Assembly: GCF_013149805.1 (NCBI RefSeq)
Contig: NZ_JABEZT010000001.1
Coordinates: 124,001-188,000 of the forward strand
DNA from: Isoptericola chiayiensis
GTDB taxonomy: Bacteria > Actinomycetota > Actinomycetes > Actinomycetales > Cellulomonadaceae
DNA length: 64,000 nucleotides
Direction: 5' to 3'
Both the position numbers and the translations under genes were made by a program. Below the pieces are notes generated by a model. That model did not search any database. It saw only the letters and a list, made by a program, of their open reading frames with translations, and was not told where the DNA came from. Positions 41,178 to 52,500 of this stretch are shown in pieces; position 1 is the first letter of the stretch, and each line of letters starts with the position of its first letter.

Positions 41178-41687
41178 TCAGGGGCGCGGGATCTGGCCGA
41201 TCTCGGTCGGGTCGTACCAGAGCAGGTCCCGGTCGGTGACCCGCTGGACCGCGTCCGCGAGCGCCTCGTCGTCGTCGCCGTCCGCGACCGCGAGCACGGC
41301 GCGGACGTCCTCGGCGGCCTCGGGCTCGTCGACGTGCACCGCCACGACCCGGGCGTCGGGCGCCGGTCCGGCGTCCACCGACGACGGGGCGGTGGCCTCC
41401 CCGGCCGGAGGGTGCGCACCGGGGGTCACCGCCCCGTCGGGCACGTCGAGCGAGACGACCACGCGTGCGGGCAGGGCCCCGCCACCGGCGACCAGGGCGA
41501 GCGAGTCGTCGGCAGCAGCGAGGAAGGCGGCGTACTCGCGTCCCTCGTCGTCCTCGTCCGCCAACGTCGCCTCGAGGGCGGGGGTCACGGCGTGGACCCG
41601 GCGGGCCGGCAGGTCCCAGCGGGCGCCGTGCGAGGTCACGGTGGCGGCGTCGAGCTCGTCGAGGGTCGCGGGCACGTAGATGCGCAT
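41178..41687 (-). CDS. DUF6912-like conserved actinobacterial protein
   Basis: This 169-residue protein starts MRIYVPATLDELDAATVTSH. The C-terminal half has VVAVHVDEPEAAEDVRAVLA and ends DRDLLWYDPTEIGQIPRP. The N- and C-termini are the conserved parts of a small actinobacterial family (DUF6912, from memory) of unknown role. The middle is Ala/Pro-rich and variable. No signal peptide or helix is seen, so it is cytosolic. It converges with hisN. Confidence 0.75.
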   Translation of the reverse strand: MRIYVPATLDELDAATVTSHGARWDLPARRVHAVTPALEATLADEDDEGREYAAFLAAADDSLALVAGGGALPARVVVSLDVPDGAVTPGAHPPAGEATAPSSVDAGPAPDARVVAVHVDEPEAAEDVRAVLAVADGDDDEALADAVQRVTDRDLLWYDPTEIGQIPRP

Positions 41688-41750
41688 GGCCCTAGTGTGC
41701 CGGGCGCGACGCCTCCGCGCGGCCCGCGACCCGCGCCGCCCGGGACGAGA

Positions 41751-43043
41751 TCACGCCACCGGGACGGGTACCTGCTCGCGCACGTGCGCCGCCAGGTCGG
41801 CGAACGCCTCGCGTGCCGCCGACGTCGGAGCATGCTCGGCCAGGGTCCGTCCCGCCAGGACAGCCGCGTCGAGGGCCGGGCCGTCGTCGGGCACGGGGTG
41901 GAGCTCGTCGACCCCGCCGTAGCGGTCCAGCGCCTCGGCCACGGCACGGGACGGGTCCGCACCGACCGCCGAGGCCCGGACCCGGTTGGCCACCACGACC
42001 CGCCGTCCCGGCACGGGCACCGGCACCTCGGCCAGGTCCTCCAGGGCACGCACCAGGCGGTGGATACCGATCGGGTCGGCCGCACCGACGACGACCACGA
42101 CGTCCGCGGCCTGCAGGGCGGCCAGGGTCGCGGCGTTGCGCTGCGGGGCGTGCGTGTCGTACATCAGCAGCTCGTCGAGCTCCAGGACCGGGCCGCAGTC
42201 GACCACCGTCCAGCGGGCCAGCGATCGGGCCCGCTCGAGGACCACCTCGAGCGCGCTCGCGGGCAGCTCGGGCCACCGCGAGGCTCGTGTGATCCCGGCC
42301 AGGACCCGCAGGTGGCCCTCCACCACCGGGGCGTGCCGGGCGAGCGCGGCCACGTCGAGGGTGCCCTGGCCCGCGGCCCGGGCGACGGCAGCGAGCCCCG
42401 GCGCGTCGTCCAGCAGCCCGAGACGCGCCGCCACGCACGACCCGTAGGTGTCGGCGTCCACCAGGAGCGTCGGGTCCGCCGCCCGGGTCTCCCGGCGTCG
42501 ACGGCGACGACGGCCCGAGCGACGCCCGAGCCCGGCGAGCTCGGCCGCCAGCTCGACCGCCGTCGTCGTGCGCCCGGGAGCCCCGACCGGACCCCAGACC
42601 GCGACGACGGACCCGGGCGGGGTGGCGAGCCCCGGCGTCGCGAACCCGGACAGCGTCGACAGGTCGTGCTCCGCGGTGGCCAACGGGTCGGTGATCGGCG
42701 CCGTGTCGCGCACCGCGTCGAGGAACCGTGGGTCGTCAGGACCGTCGACGACGGCGTCGACGCCCAGCGCCTCGACGCGTTCGAGCGGGCCGTCGTCGAC
42801 CAGGGCCACCACCCGGGTCCCGGCGGCGTGCAGGCGCCCGACCGTCTCCCGGTCGAGTCCGGGGAGGTCGGCCGCGACCACGGCCACCGTCCCGGCACCT
42901 GCGGCCGACGCCGCGAGCAGCTCCGTGACGTCGCCGCAGCGGCGCGTGACCGACGTGCGGGCGCCCGGCGCCTCGAGCGTGAGCACGACGTCGGGTTCGG
43001 ACGGCCCGTGCACCGCGCACAGGACCGTCGTGGGCCCCGCCAT
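41751..43043 (-). CDS. CpaE-like P-loop protein with degenerate Walker A
   Basis: This 430-residue protein resembles Tad/Flp pilus assembly protein CpaE or a MinD/ParA relative. An N-terminal receiver-like part (VVVAADLPGLDRETVGRLHA-like region) precedes the ATPase-like part. Its P-loop reads VAVWGPVGAPGRTTTAVELA near residue 175, where both lysines of the deviant Walker A are replaced, the second by Arg. Later segments TLLVDADTYG, WTVVDCGPVLELDE and DVVVVVGAADPIGIHRLVRA fit the family. A polyarginine stretch lies in the middle. It follows a SAF-domain gene (TGATG overlap), but no other pilus genes are present. Confidence 0.75.
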   Translation of the reverse strand: MAGPTTVLCAVHGPSEPDVVLTLEAPGARTSVTRRCGDVTELLAASAAGAGTVAVVAADLPGLDRETVGRLHAAGTRVVALVDDGPLERVEALGVDAVVDGPDDPRFLDAVRDTAPITDPLATAEHDLSTLSGFATPGLATPPGSVVAVWGPVGAPGRTTTAVELAAELAGLGRRSGRRRRRRRETRAADPTLLVDADTYGSCVAARLGLLDDAPGLAAVARAAGQGTLDVAALARHAPVVEGHLRVLAGITRASRWPELPASALEVVLERARSLARWTVVDCGPVLELDELLMYDTHAPQRNAATLAALQAADVVVVVGAADPIGIHRLVRALEDLAEVPVPVPGRRVVVANRVRASAVGADPSRAVAEALDRYGGVDELHPVPDDGPALDAAVLAGRTLAEHAPTSAAREAFADLAAHVREQVPVPVA

Positions 43044-43693
43044 CAGGTGCCGGCCACGGGGACGACGGCCACGGACCCACGGGCACCCAGCGCGGCGAGC
43101 ACCGGGGGCAGGTCGCCGTCGCCGACGAGGACGTGCAGCGTGCCGCGGTCGGCGACGACGAGGCCGCTCTCGCTGACGTCCACCTGCTCGACGACGACGC
43201 CGGCCACCAGCGGTTCCGGCTCCTGGCGAGCGTCGGACTCCCCCGCGGGGGCCTCCGGCACGAACCACAGGTCGACGACGGCGCCGGGCCGGATCCGCTC
43301 CGACAGCCCGGACGAGACGGGCACGGCCACCGAGCGGACCTCGACCGCCGTGGCGTCTCCGACGGCGGTGAGCGCGACCAGCTCGCCGGCGGGGACCACG
43401 CGCAGTGCCACCGGGTCGTCGGGCAGGGTGGCGTCGGCGCGCAGGTAGCGTTCCTGCTCGGCGCCCAGGTTCACGTCGACGACCCGCAGCAGGCTCGTGT
43501 CGACGGGCTCGCCGGGGGTCAGGGTGTCGGCGGCGGCGTAGACGCCGACGGTGCGGTCGGCGCTGGACACCACCCACGCGCCGAGGGCGACGGCGAGGGC
43601 GACCAGCACGACGCCCACGACGAGCCGGGGGTCGCGCCAGGTGGGGCGGCGCAGCCGCGGGGCGGTACGGGCCGGGAGTGCTTCGTTGCTCAA
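43043..43693 (-). CDS. SAF-domain membrane protein (CpaB-like)
   Basis: This 216-residue protein has a cytosolic basic N-terminus, one membrane helix (VVGVVLVALAVALGAWVV) and a SAF domain (GVYAAADTLTPGEPVDTSLL, then DPVALRVVPAGELVALTAVG and RIRPGAVVDLWFVPE). SAF domains occur in CpaB, a periplasmic protein of Flp pilus assembly. TTG at 43693 is chosen because AAGGA is seven bases upstream; it could also start downstream. It overlaps the P-loop gene by one base. Confidence 0.72.
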   Translation of the reverse strand: MSNEALPARTAPRLRRPTWRDPRLVVGVVLVALAVALGAWVVSSADRTVGVYAAADTLTPGEPVDTSLLRVVDVNLGAEQERYLRADATLPDDPVALRVVPAGELVALTAVGDATAVEVRSVAVPVSSGLSERIRPGAVVDLWFVPEAPAGESDARQEPEPLVAGVVVEQVDVSESGLVVADRGTLHVLVGDGDLPPVLAALGARGSVAVVPVAGT

Positions 43694-43848
43694 CGGGCGG
43701 TCCTTCGGATCGGCCGGAAGCGACGTCGCGACCGGCGGGCGGGATGGTCCGGCAGGCGTGGGCAGACTAGCGGCGGCGCACGCCGAGGAGTCGGGGCGAT
43801 CCATCATCCGGGACGATGCCCGTGGAGCGCACACCCGACGCCATCATC

Positions 43849-43857
43849 TGTGGACAA
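43849..43857 (-). promoter_or_regulatory. DnaA-box-like site
   Basis: TGTGGACAA on the plus strand is TTGTCCACA on the minus strand, the exact high-G+C actinobacterial DnaA box. It is a single copy, adjoining the inverted repeat upstream of the HTH gene. It may be chance or a titration/regulatory site; no origin is nearby. Confidence 0.35.
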
Positions 43858-43880
43858 CAGGGGTGATAACGCACCCCTGT
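43857..43880. promoter_or_regulatory. Inverted repeat upstream of the HTH gene
   Basis: ACAGGGGTG and CACCCCTGT form a perfect 9-bp inverted repeat around ATAACG. It ends 2 bases before the GGAGGA ribosome site of the next gene, so it could be an autoregulatory operator or an RNA hairpin masking translation. Confidence 0.5.
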
Positions 43881-43894
43881 GGGAGGATGGACGC

Positions 43895-44104
43895 ATGACG
43901 GCCCGCTTCCTCTCCCTCGCCGAGGTCCAGGAGATGCTCAGCATCTCCGCGACGCAGGCCTACTCGCTCGTGCGGTCGGGCGAGCTGCCCGCGATCCAGG
44001 TGGGCCCCAAGAAGGTCTGGCGCGTCGAGGCGTCCAAGCTCGAGGAGTACATCGACCGCCAGTACACGCGCACCCGCGAGCGCATCGCCTCCGGCGAGCT
44101 CTAG
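43895..44104 (+). CDS. Excisionase-type helix-turn-helix protein
   Basis: This 69-residue protein reads as a single MerR/excisionase-like winged helix: FLSLAEVQEMLSISATQAYS, then LVRSGELPAIQVGPKKVWRV, then EASKLEEYIDRQY. The family includes phage excisionases and small chromosomal DNA-binding proteins such as BldC; no phage genes are near, so a chromosomal regulator is likely. GGAGGA precedes ATG 43895. It diverges from the SAF gene and converges with a hypothetical gene four bases away. Confidence 0.85.
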   Translation: MTARFLSLAEVQEMLSISATQAYSLVRSGELPAIQVGPKKVWRVEASKLEEYIDRQYTRTRERIASGEL

Positions 44105-44108
44105 CCCC

Positions 44109-44660
44109 TCACGCCTCGCTGACCCGGACCAGCGCGGCGAACGGCACGACCCGGACGGCCGGACGCGCACGGTCCAGCTCCTCGACGTCCAGGTGATCCG
44201 CGCCCACCCGGGCGATCCTGCCCACGACACGCCCCGCCGTCGTGCACACCTGCACCCGGGCGCGGTCGCGCTGCAGGCCCCGCAGGGCCCTGCCGAGGCC
44301 GAGCCCGTCCGTGCGCGAGCGCGACGGCGCGCCGTGCCGACCGAGACCCACCACGCCGACCACCGCCGCCAGCGGCACCACGTGCTGCACCGGCCCGCGT
44401 GCGCCGCGCCCCTGGAGCTGGCACCAGGCGTCCGCCACGTGCGCCAGGACGCCCTCGACCGCCTCGCCGTCGCGCAGGTCGAACCGGACCTGCGTCCCGG
44501 CGGCCGCCCGCAACCGGTCCGCGAGGGGCACCGACGCCTGCTCGGCGCGCGTCAGCTCGGCGACGGCGCCGTCGCGCTCGGCCGCCTCCTCGGCGGCGAG
44601 CTGCGCCTCCAGGTCGGCGAACAGCAGGGCCCAGCGGGAACGTCCCGCACTCATCGTCAC
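44109..44660 (-). CDS. Conserved hypothetical protein
   Basis: This predicted 183-residue protein starts with an acidic helix (RWALLFADLEAQLAAEEAAE), probably coiled, and then has two small beta-rich segments: GTQVRFDLRDGEAVEGVLAH near residue 54 and RARVQVCTTAGRVVGRIARV near residue 135. Both recall Sm-like or SH3-like barrels, with ARVGADHLDVEELD after the second. I do not recognise a named family. ATG 44654 (MSAGRSRW) is an alternative start. It converges with the HTH gene. Confidence 0.65.
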   Translation of the reverse strand: MTMSAGRSRWALLFADLEAQLAAEEAAERDGAVAELTRAEQASVPLADRLRAAAGTQVRFDLRDGEAVEGVLAHVADAWCQLQGRGARGPVQHVVPLAAVVGVVGLGRHGAPSRSRTDGLGLGRALRGLQRDRARVQVCTTAGRVVGRIARVGADHLDVEELDRARPAVRVVPFAALVRVSEA

Positions 44661-44754
44661 GTCCTTCCCGGTCCCGGTCGGCGGCGGGACCCGGTCCAGG
44701 ATGCCGTCCCCTGGACAGGAGAGCCAGAGTGCGGTTCACTATCGGACATCAAAC

Positions 44755-44790
44755 AGCATCAACATGCATCACCACGGTGCATCGGATGCT
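44755..44790. promoter_or_regulatory. Imperfect inverted repeat upstream of the LysM gene
   Basis: AGCATC...ATGCA (44755-44768) pairs with TGCATCGGATGCT (44778-44790), leaving a small internal loop. The region is the most A+T-rich for some distance and lies 30 bases before the LysM gene, so promoter and operator may both be here. Confidence 0.35.
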
Positions 44791-44819
44791 CTCCACCGTG
44801 ATCAGCCAAGGACGTCCTC

Positions 44820-45689
44820 ATGAGAGACCACACCGCCCGGCCGCTGCGCAGCACCTGCGGCCTCGGGACCTGCGCGCTGGGTGCCGCCGTCGCGCTGCTG
44901 CTCCTCTCGTCGCGCCTGCTCGCCGTCGCACCCCGTGACCTCACCGCGGCCCGGCTCACCGGCATCGACCGGTGGGTCGAGCTCGCCGTCCTGACGGCCG
45001 GCGGCGTCGCCGCGGCCTGGGTGCTGGTCGCCTCCCTGGTGGCGGCCGCCTGCGTCGCCGTCGCCCGGTTCGGCGGAGCCCGTGGCGCCGGTGCGCGGCG
45101 CACCGTCGACGCCGCGCTCGGCACGTGGGCGCCCGCCGTCGTCCGTCGGCTCGCCCGCGGGGCGGTCGGCGTCGGCGTCGGCACCGGGCTCGCCCTCACC
45201 CCGATGGCCGCCACCGCGGCGGAGAGCCCCACGCCCGCGCCGACACCCGCCGCCGTCCTCGACCTCGGATGGCAGAGCTCGGCGCCCGACGGCGGGTCCG
45301 GGAGCGAGCACGAGAGCGGGGCCACGGAGGACCGGCCGGACCGCGCGGAGACCGTCTCGACGCCGGACCTCGTCCGGCCCGCACCGGGCGGGACGGACGG
45401 CGCCGAACCTACCGCCGACACCCCGACCTCGGACGACAAGAGCGCCGTCGACCAGAGCCCCGACGACGTCCGGCCGGTGGACGTCCGCCCCGCCCGCGAC
45501 GTCGCCGACGACACCTACGTCGTCGTCCACGGCGACACGCTCTGGGACATCGCCGCACGCGACCTGCCCGCCGACGCCGGTGCCGCCGACGTCCTGCGCG
45601 AGGTCACCCGGTGGCACGAGACCAACCGGGACACCATCGGCGCCGATCCCGACCTCATCCTGCCCGGGCAGGTCCTGCAGACCCCCTGA
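44820..45689 (+). CDS. LysM-domain membrane protein
   Basis: This 289-residue protein has two or three membrane helices (TCALGAAVALLLLSSRLLAV, AVLTAGGVAAAWVLVASLVA, GAVGVGVGTGLALTPMAATA), an Ala/Pro/Asp-rich linker, and a C-terminal LysM domain with TYVVVHGDTLWDIAARDLPA and DLILPGQVLQTP. LysM binds peptidoglycan, so the domain probably sits on the outer side. It precedes an Rv3235-like gene and the secA locus, an arrangement seen in other actinobacteria. ATG 44820 is the start. Confidence 0.85.
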   Translation: MRDHTARPLRSTCGLGTCALGAAVALLLLSSRLLAVAPRDLTAARLTGIDRWVELAVLTAGGVAAAWVLVASLVAAACVAVARFGGARGAGARRTVDAALGTWAPAVVRRLARGAVGVGVGTGLALTPMAATAAESPTPAPTPAAVLDLGWQSSAPDGGSGSEHESGATEDRPDRAETVSTPDLVRPAPGGTDGAEPTADTPTSDDKSAVDQSPDDVRPVDVRPARDVADDTYVVVHGDTLWDIAARDLPADAGAADVLREVTRWHETNRDTIGADPDLILPGQVLQTP

Positions 45690-45739
45690 GCGCCCGACCC
45701 GACCTGCTCCGCGACAGCCACGCCCCACGGAGGCCCGCC

Positions 45740-46303
45740 ATGACCGCCACGACGCCCGAGAGCACGCCCGCAGGCACCGACGAGCGCCGCGAGACGCCGC
45801 GACGCCTGCGGGTCACGGCACCGCCGCGCGACCGACGGCCCGGCGCTCCCCCGCGCGCTCCCCGGCGCCCGGGTCCGGTCCGGCGCGTGCGCGTCGGCGG
45901 CCCCACCACGACCCCGGCCGGCGACCGGACGACCGGCCGCCCGGTACCGACTCAGGACCCGGCTGCCGACACGCGTCTGCCGGATCCCACGGCGCTGTGC
46001 TGCGCCGTCGTGCGGGCCGCCGTCGACGTGCTGCGCGGCAGCCGGGCGCCGTCCCAGATCGCGCGCTGGGTCTCCCCCACCGTGCACGACCAGCTCGCCG
46101 AGCGTGCGCGGCTCACCCGTCCCACGGCCGACGGCACGGTGCCCCCTCCGGTCACGGTGCGCCGGGTCCGGATGGTCCGGCTCGGCGACACGACCGCCGA
46201 GGCCACCGTCGTCCTCGACGACGCCGGGCGGGTCCGGGCCGCCGCCGTCCGGCTCGAGGCACGGCGTGGCATCTGGCGGGTCACCGTCCTCGAGCTCGGC
46301 TGA
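45740..46303 (+). CDS. Rv3235-family protein
   Basis: This 187-residue protein has a disordered Pro/Arg-rich N-terminal half and a conserved C-terminal domain of about 100 residues: LCCAVVRAAVDVLRGSRAPS, QIARWVSPTVHDQLAERARL, then VTVRRVRMVRLGDTTAEATV and GIWRVTVLELG. The domain is that of actinobacterial Rv3235-like proteins, of unknown function, found near secA. It follows the LysM gene by 50 bases, so one transcript is likely. Confidence 0.82.
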   Translation: MTATTPESTPAGTDERRETPRRLRVTAPPRDRRPGAPPRAPRRPGPVRRVRVGGPTTTPAGDRTTGRPVPTQDPAADTRLPDPTALCCAVVRAAVDVLRGSRAPSQIARWVSPTVHDQLAERARLTRPTADGTVPPPVTVRRVRMVRLGDTTAEATVVLDDAGRVRAAAVRLEARRGIWRVTVLELG

Positions 46304-46310
46304 CACGACC

Positions 46311-46365
46311 GTGGGCGGGCGACCTGCGGCGCTCCACGAGGGAGTGCCGCAGGTCGCCCGCCCAC
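46311..46365. terminator. Very long bidirectional terminator before secA's 3' end
   Basis: A 20-bp perfect stem (46311-46330 with 46346-46365) extends by four more pairs and one G-T wobble inside, for 25 pairs around a five-base loop. It lies in the gap of two converging genes, seven bases after the Rv3235-like stop. Confidence 0.88.
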
Positions 46366-46383
46366 GACGACGACAAAGTGGCG

Positions 46384-49359
<2,976 letters not shown>

Positions 49360-49582
49360 GCACTTCTCCCGTGTCGGTGGTGCCCGGGAACGACCCCGGG
49401 CCCGTCGGTCGGTGCCGTCCGACGACGCCGCCGTCCGGTCGCACCACCCGTCATCCTATTCCTCCGCGCCGCTGCTCGGGGCCAGGTTCGCGGCCGACGA
49501 ACGTCCCCGCGCCCGTGCACGACGCCGCGCGGGCCGCCGGGGACGTGCGGGGGTGCCCGACGGCGGAGCGGCGGCCGCCGCC

Positions 49583-51166
49583 TCAACGACCGGTGGCGAG
49601 CACCTCCGCCGCCCGGTCCGCGAGCTCCGCGCCGGCCGCCCCGTAGAGGTGGAACACGGCGTGCGCCCCGTGGCGACGCAGCTCGTCGGCGTCGTCGTCG
49701 TACCGCGCGATCGCGGCCACGTAGCCCTCGAACCCGGCGTCCTGGAGCCGGGACAGCGCGATGAGGTTGGCGTTGTGGAACGGCATCGCCAGCACGGCCA
49801 GCCGGACCCGCCCCGCCCGCTTGACCCGCGCCCAGAACTCCAGGTCGGTGGCGTCGGCCCGCACCACCTCGAACCCCTCGTCGCGCAGCGCCGTCACGCG
49901 GGACTGGTCGTGCTCCACGCCGACGACACCGAGCCCGTACTCGTCGCGCAGCTTCGCGCACGTCGCCGAACCCACCCGGCCCAGGCCGAGCACGAGCGCG
50001 TCGGTGGCACCGACGTCGACCACCCGGTCGTCGGGGTGCAGGGTCGTGGGGTCCTTCGCCGGCAGGAACCTGGTCAGCCACGAGGCGAGCTCGACGCCGC
50101 GCCGGTTGACCACCGACGACAGCGCGAAGCTGGCGGCCACCGCAAGCGAGACCACGATGACCCAGTCCTCCGCCAGCCACCCGGCCTCCGCGCCGACCAC
50201 GGCCACGATGATCCCGAACTCCGAGTAGTTGCCGAGCGCCAGTCCCGTGAGGAACGCCGTGCGCCGGCGCAGCCGCAGCATCCACAGCACGACGGCGAAC
50301 ACGGCTGCCTGCACCGGCAGCAGCAGGAGCAGGCCCAGCGCCAGCCCCACGTGCCCGGCCTCGGGCGTCCCGTGCAGGCCGATCTCGAGGAAGAACGCGA
50401 CCAGCATGAGGTCCTTGAACGTCATGAGCGAGCGCGACATCTCGCCGGCGCTCGGGTGCGAGGCCAGCAGGGCGCCCATGATGAGCGCCCCCAGGTCCCC
50501 GGACAGGCCGAGGTGCTCGAACAGGAAGAACCCGGGCCCGAGCGCCATCGCCACCCCGAAGAGCGCCTGGAGCTCGCCGTGCCCGAGCCGGTCCCACAGC
50601 AGGTGGAGCAGCCTGCGCCCGGGGAGGAACGCGAGCAGCGCCAGCGCCCACGGACTCGGCACGCGGCCTTCGGCCACCGCCAGGAACACCACGGCCACCA
50701 CGTCCTGGACCACCAGGATGCCGATCGCGATCCGCCCGTACAGGCTGGTGGCGTCCGACCGGTCCTCGAGGACCTTGACGACGAAAACCGTCGAGGAGAA
50801 GGACAGCGCGAACGCGATCAGCGCGATCGTGCGCCACGACTCCCCCGCGGCGAGCGACGTGCCGACCAGGCCCAGCAGGCCGAGGAAGCCCACGCCGAGG
50901 GCGACGGACACGGCCATGTGGACCGCCGTCGTGCCCCAGATCTCGCGGCGCAGCAGCGAACGCACGTCGAGCTTGAGACCGATCGTGAACAGCAGCAGGG
51001 CCACGCCCACCTCGGACAGCACGTGCAGGCCCGGCATCTCCGGTGCGCCGGCGGCGGCCAGCGCGAACCCTGCGGCGAGGAACCCGACCAGCGGGGGCAG
51101 GCGCACGAGCGTGGCGAGCACGCCGCCGGCGAAGGCGACGCCCAGGTACAGCGCGACGACGTCCAC
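49583..51166 (-). CDS. CPA2-type cation/proton antiporter with TrkA-N domain
   Basis: This 527-residue membrane protein has about 12 helices (for example LVGFLAAGFALAAAGAPEMP, VGVALLLFTIGLKLDVRSLL, IAIGILVVQDVVAVVFLAVA and DLGALIMGALLASHP). A cytosolic TrkA-N Rossmann domain starts at DALVLGLGRVGSATCAKLRD near residue 390. The layout is that of KefB/YbaL, K+/H+ or Na+/H+ exchangers gated by nucleotides. It is a single gene in the secA-hpf run. The first helix starts at residue 4. Confidence 0.9.
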   Translation of the reverse strand: MDVVALYLGVAFAGGVLATLVRLPPLVGFLAAGFALAAAGAPEMPGLHVLSEVGVALLLFTIGLKLDVRSLLRREIWGTTAVHMAVSVALGVGFLGLLGLVGTSLAAGESWRTIALIAFALSFSSTVFVVKVLEDRSDATSLYGRIAIGILVVQDVVAVVFLAVAEGRVPSPWALALLAFLPGRRLLHLLWDRLGHGELQALFGVAMALGPGFFLFEHLGLSGDLGALIMGALLASHPSAGEMSRSLMTFKDLMLVAFFLEIGLHGTPEAGHVGLALGLLLLLPVQAAVFAVVLWMLRLRRRTAFLTGLALGNYSEFGIIVAVVGAEAGWLAEDWVIVVSLAVAASFALSSVVNRRGVELASWLTRFLPAKDPTTLHPDDRVVDVGATDALVLGLGRVGSATCAKLRDEYGLGVVGVEHDQSRVTALRDEGFEVVRADATDLEFWARVKRAGRVRLAVLAMPFHNANLIALSRLQDAGFEGYVAAIARYDDDADELRRHGAHAVFHLYGAAGAELADRAAEVLATGR

Positions 51167-51246
51167 TCGTCCCCCCTCTCCCTGCGGCGATCCTACGTTC
51201 GACCCACGGTCGGATCTCGCCGGGTGCCCGGGCCGGGGGTTGGAGC

Positions 51247-52470
51247 CTACCGGGCGACCTCGGCGTCCAGCGCCCGGGCGAGGTCACCCACGGGCCGCAC
51301 CACGATCCGCTCGAGACCCAGCCAGGCCGCGAGCGTCGCCAGCTCGGCGGCGAGCGCCGACGCGGTATCCGGGCCGGTGTGCGCGGTGCCGTGGGCGGCG
51401 GCGACCTGCAGCACTCCGGCGGCCCGGTCAGCCTTGAGGTCGACCATCGCGGTGACGTCCTCGCCCTCCAGGAACGGCAGGACGTAGTAGCCGAGCGTGC
51501 GCTTCGGGGCGGGCACGTAGATCTCGATGCGGTAGTAGACGTCGAAGAGGGCCTCGAGCCGGCGACGTTCCCAGACCACGGGGTCGAACGGGCTCAGCAG
51601 CGTGGCGGCGGAGACCGTCCGCGGGACCACGGCGTCGCGGTGCCGGTAGGTCCGCGCAGCCCATCCCTCGACCTCGACGGGCTCCAGCGTGCCCTCCTCG
51701 ACGAGCTCGGCCAGCGCTCGCCGCGCCGCCGGACCGGTGACGCGGAAGTAGTCCTGGAAGCAGCGGGCGGTCCCGACGCCGTGGGCACGGGCGCCGAGCT
51801 CCAGCAGCCGGCGCACGGCGTCGTCGTCGGCCACCGGCGGCGCGTGCCGCACCGACGGCGGCAGCACCCGTTCGGCGAGGTCGTAGCGCCGCTCGAAGGC
51901 GGCGTTGCGGGACGCCGAGAGGACCTCGCCGGTGAAGAACAGGAACTCCAGGCACCGTTTCGCCGTGGTCCAGTTCCAGCCCCACTCGCCCCGGGACCGC
52001 GGTGAGACGTCGCCCCGCCGCTCGAGGGCGTCGTGGAGGGCGGCAGCGGTGATCGGTCCGCGCTCGGTCACGAGCGCGCGCACCAGCTCGAGCTCGACGG
52101 GGTGCGCCCGCGGCACGGCCGAGATCGAGGACCAGGCCTCCTTCTGGTAGGCACGACGCCGCCACTCCAGCAGCGGGTAGGTGGTCGCGGGGACGTAGGA
52201 GGCCACGTGCGCCCACGTCTCGACCAGGCGGCGTGGGGCACGGCCCGCGGCGCGGTCGAGCAGCGCGGTGTCGTACGGGCCCAGACGCGAGTACAGGGGC
52301 ACCAGGTGGGCGCGCGCCAGGACGTTGACGGAGTCGATCTGCAGGAGGTTGATCCGGTCGACGGTGCGCGTCAGGTGGCGCATCGTGACCGGCGCGGCAG
52401 TCCTGGACCGGTCCACGCCCTGTGCTCGCAGCGCGGCCCGGCGCGCCTCGGACTTCGTCAGCGTCTGCAC
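51247..52470 (-). CDS. Winged-helix HTH_42 protein (YcaQ/AlkX-type)
   Basis: This 407-residue protein belongs to the HTH_42 family, which includes E. coli YcaQ/AlkX, a DNA interstrand crosslink glycosylase. The catalytic region reads INLLQIDSVNVLARAHLVPL near residue 50, where Gln-Ile-Asp stands at the Q-x-D/Q active motif. Conserved segments LYSRLGPYD, WAHVASYVPATTYPLLEWRR and TVSAATLLSPFDPVVWERRR follow. GTG 52470 (MQTLTKSEARR) is preferred over GTG 52500, which abuts the repeat array. Its 5' side carries array C. Confidence 0.85.
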   Translation of the reverse strand: MQTLTKSEARRAALRAQGVDRSRTAAPVTMRHLTRTVDRINLLQIDSVNVLARAHLVPLYSRLGPYDTALLDRAAGRAPRRLVETWAHVASYVPATTYPLLEWRRRAYQKEAWSSISAVPRAHPVELELVRALVTERGPITAAALHDALERRGDVSPRSRGEWGWNWTTAKRCLEFLFFTGEVLSASRNAAFERRYDLAERVLPPSVRHAPPVADDDAVRRLLELGARAHGVGTARCFQDYFRVTGPAARRALAELVEEGTLEPVEVEGWAARTYRHRDAVVPRTVSAATLLSPFDPVVWERRRLEALFDVYYRIEIYVPAPKRTLGYYVLPFLEGEDVTAMVDLKADRAAGVLQVAAAHGTAHTGPDTASALAAELATLAAWLGLERIVVRPVGDLARALDAEVAR

Positions 52471-52500
52471 GGACCCGATCCTGCCGGGCGCCACCGACAC

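Noticed and set aside
43895-44104. The excisionase-like gene as evidence of a prophage or integrative element
   Set aside because: No integrase, att repeat or phage gene is nearby, and the neighbourhood is chromosomal core.
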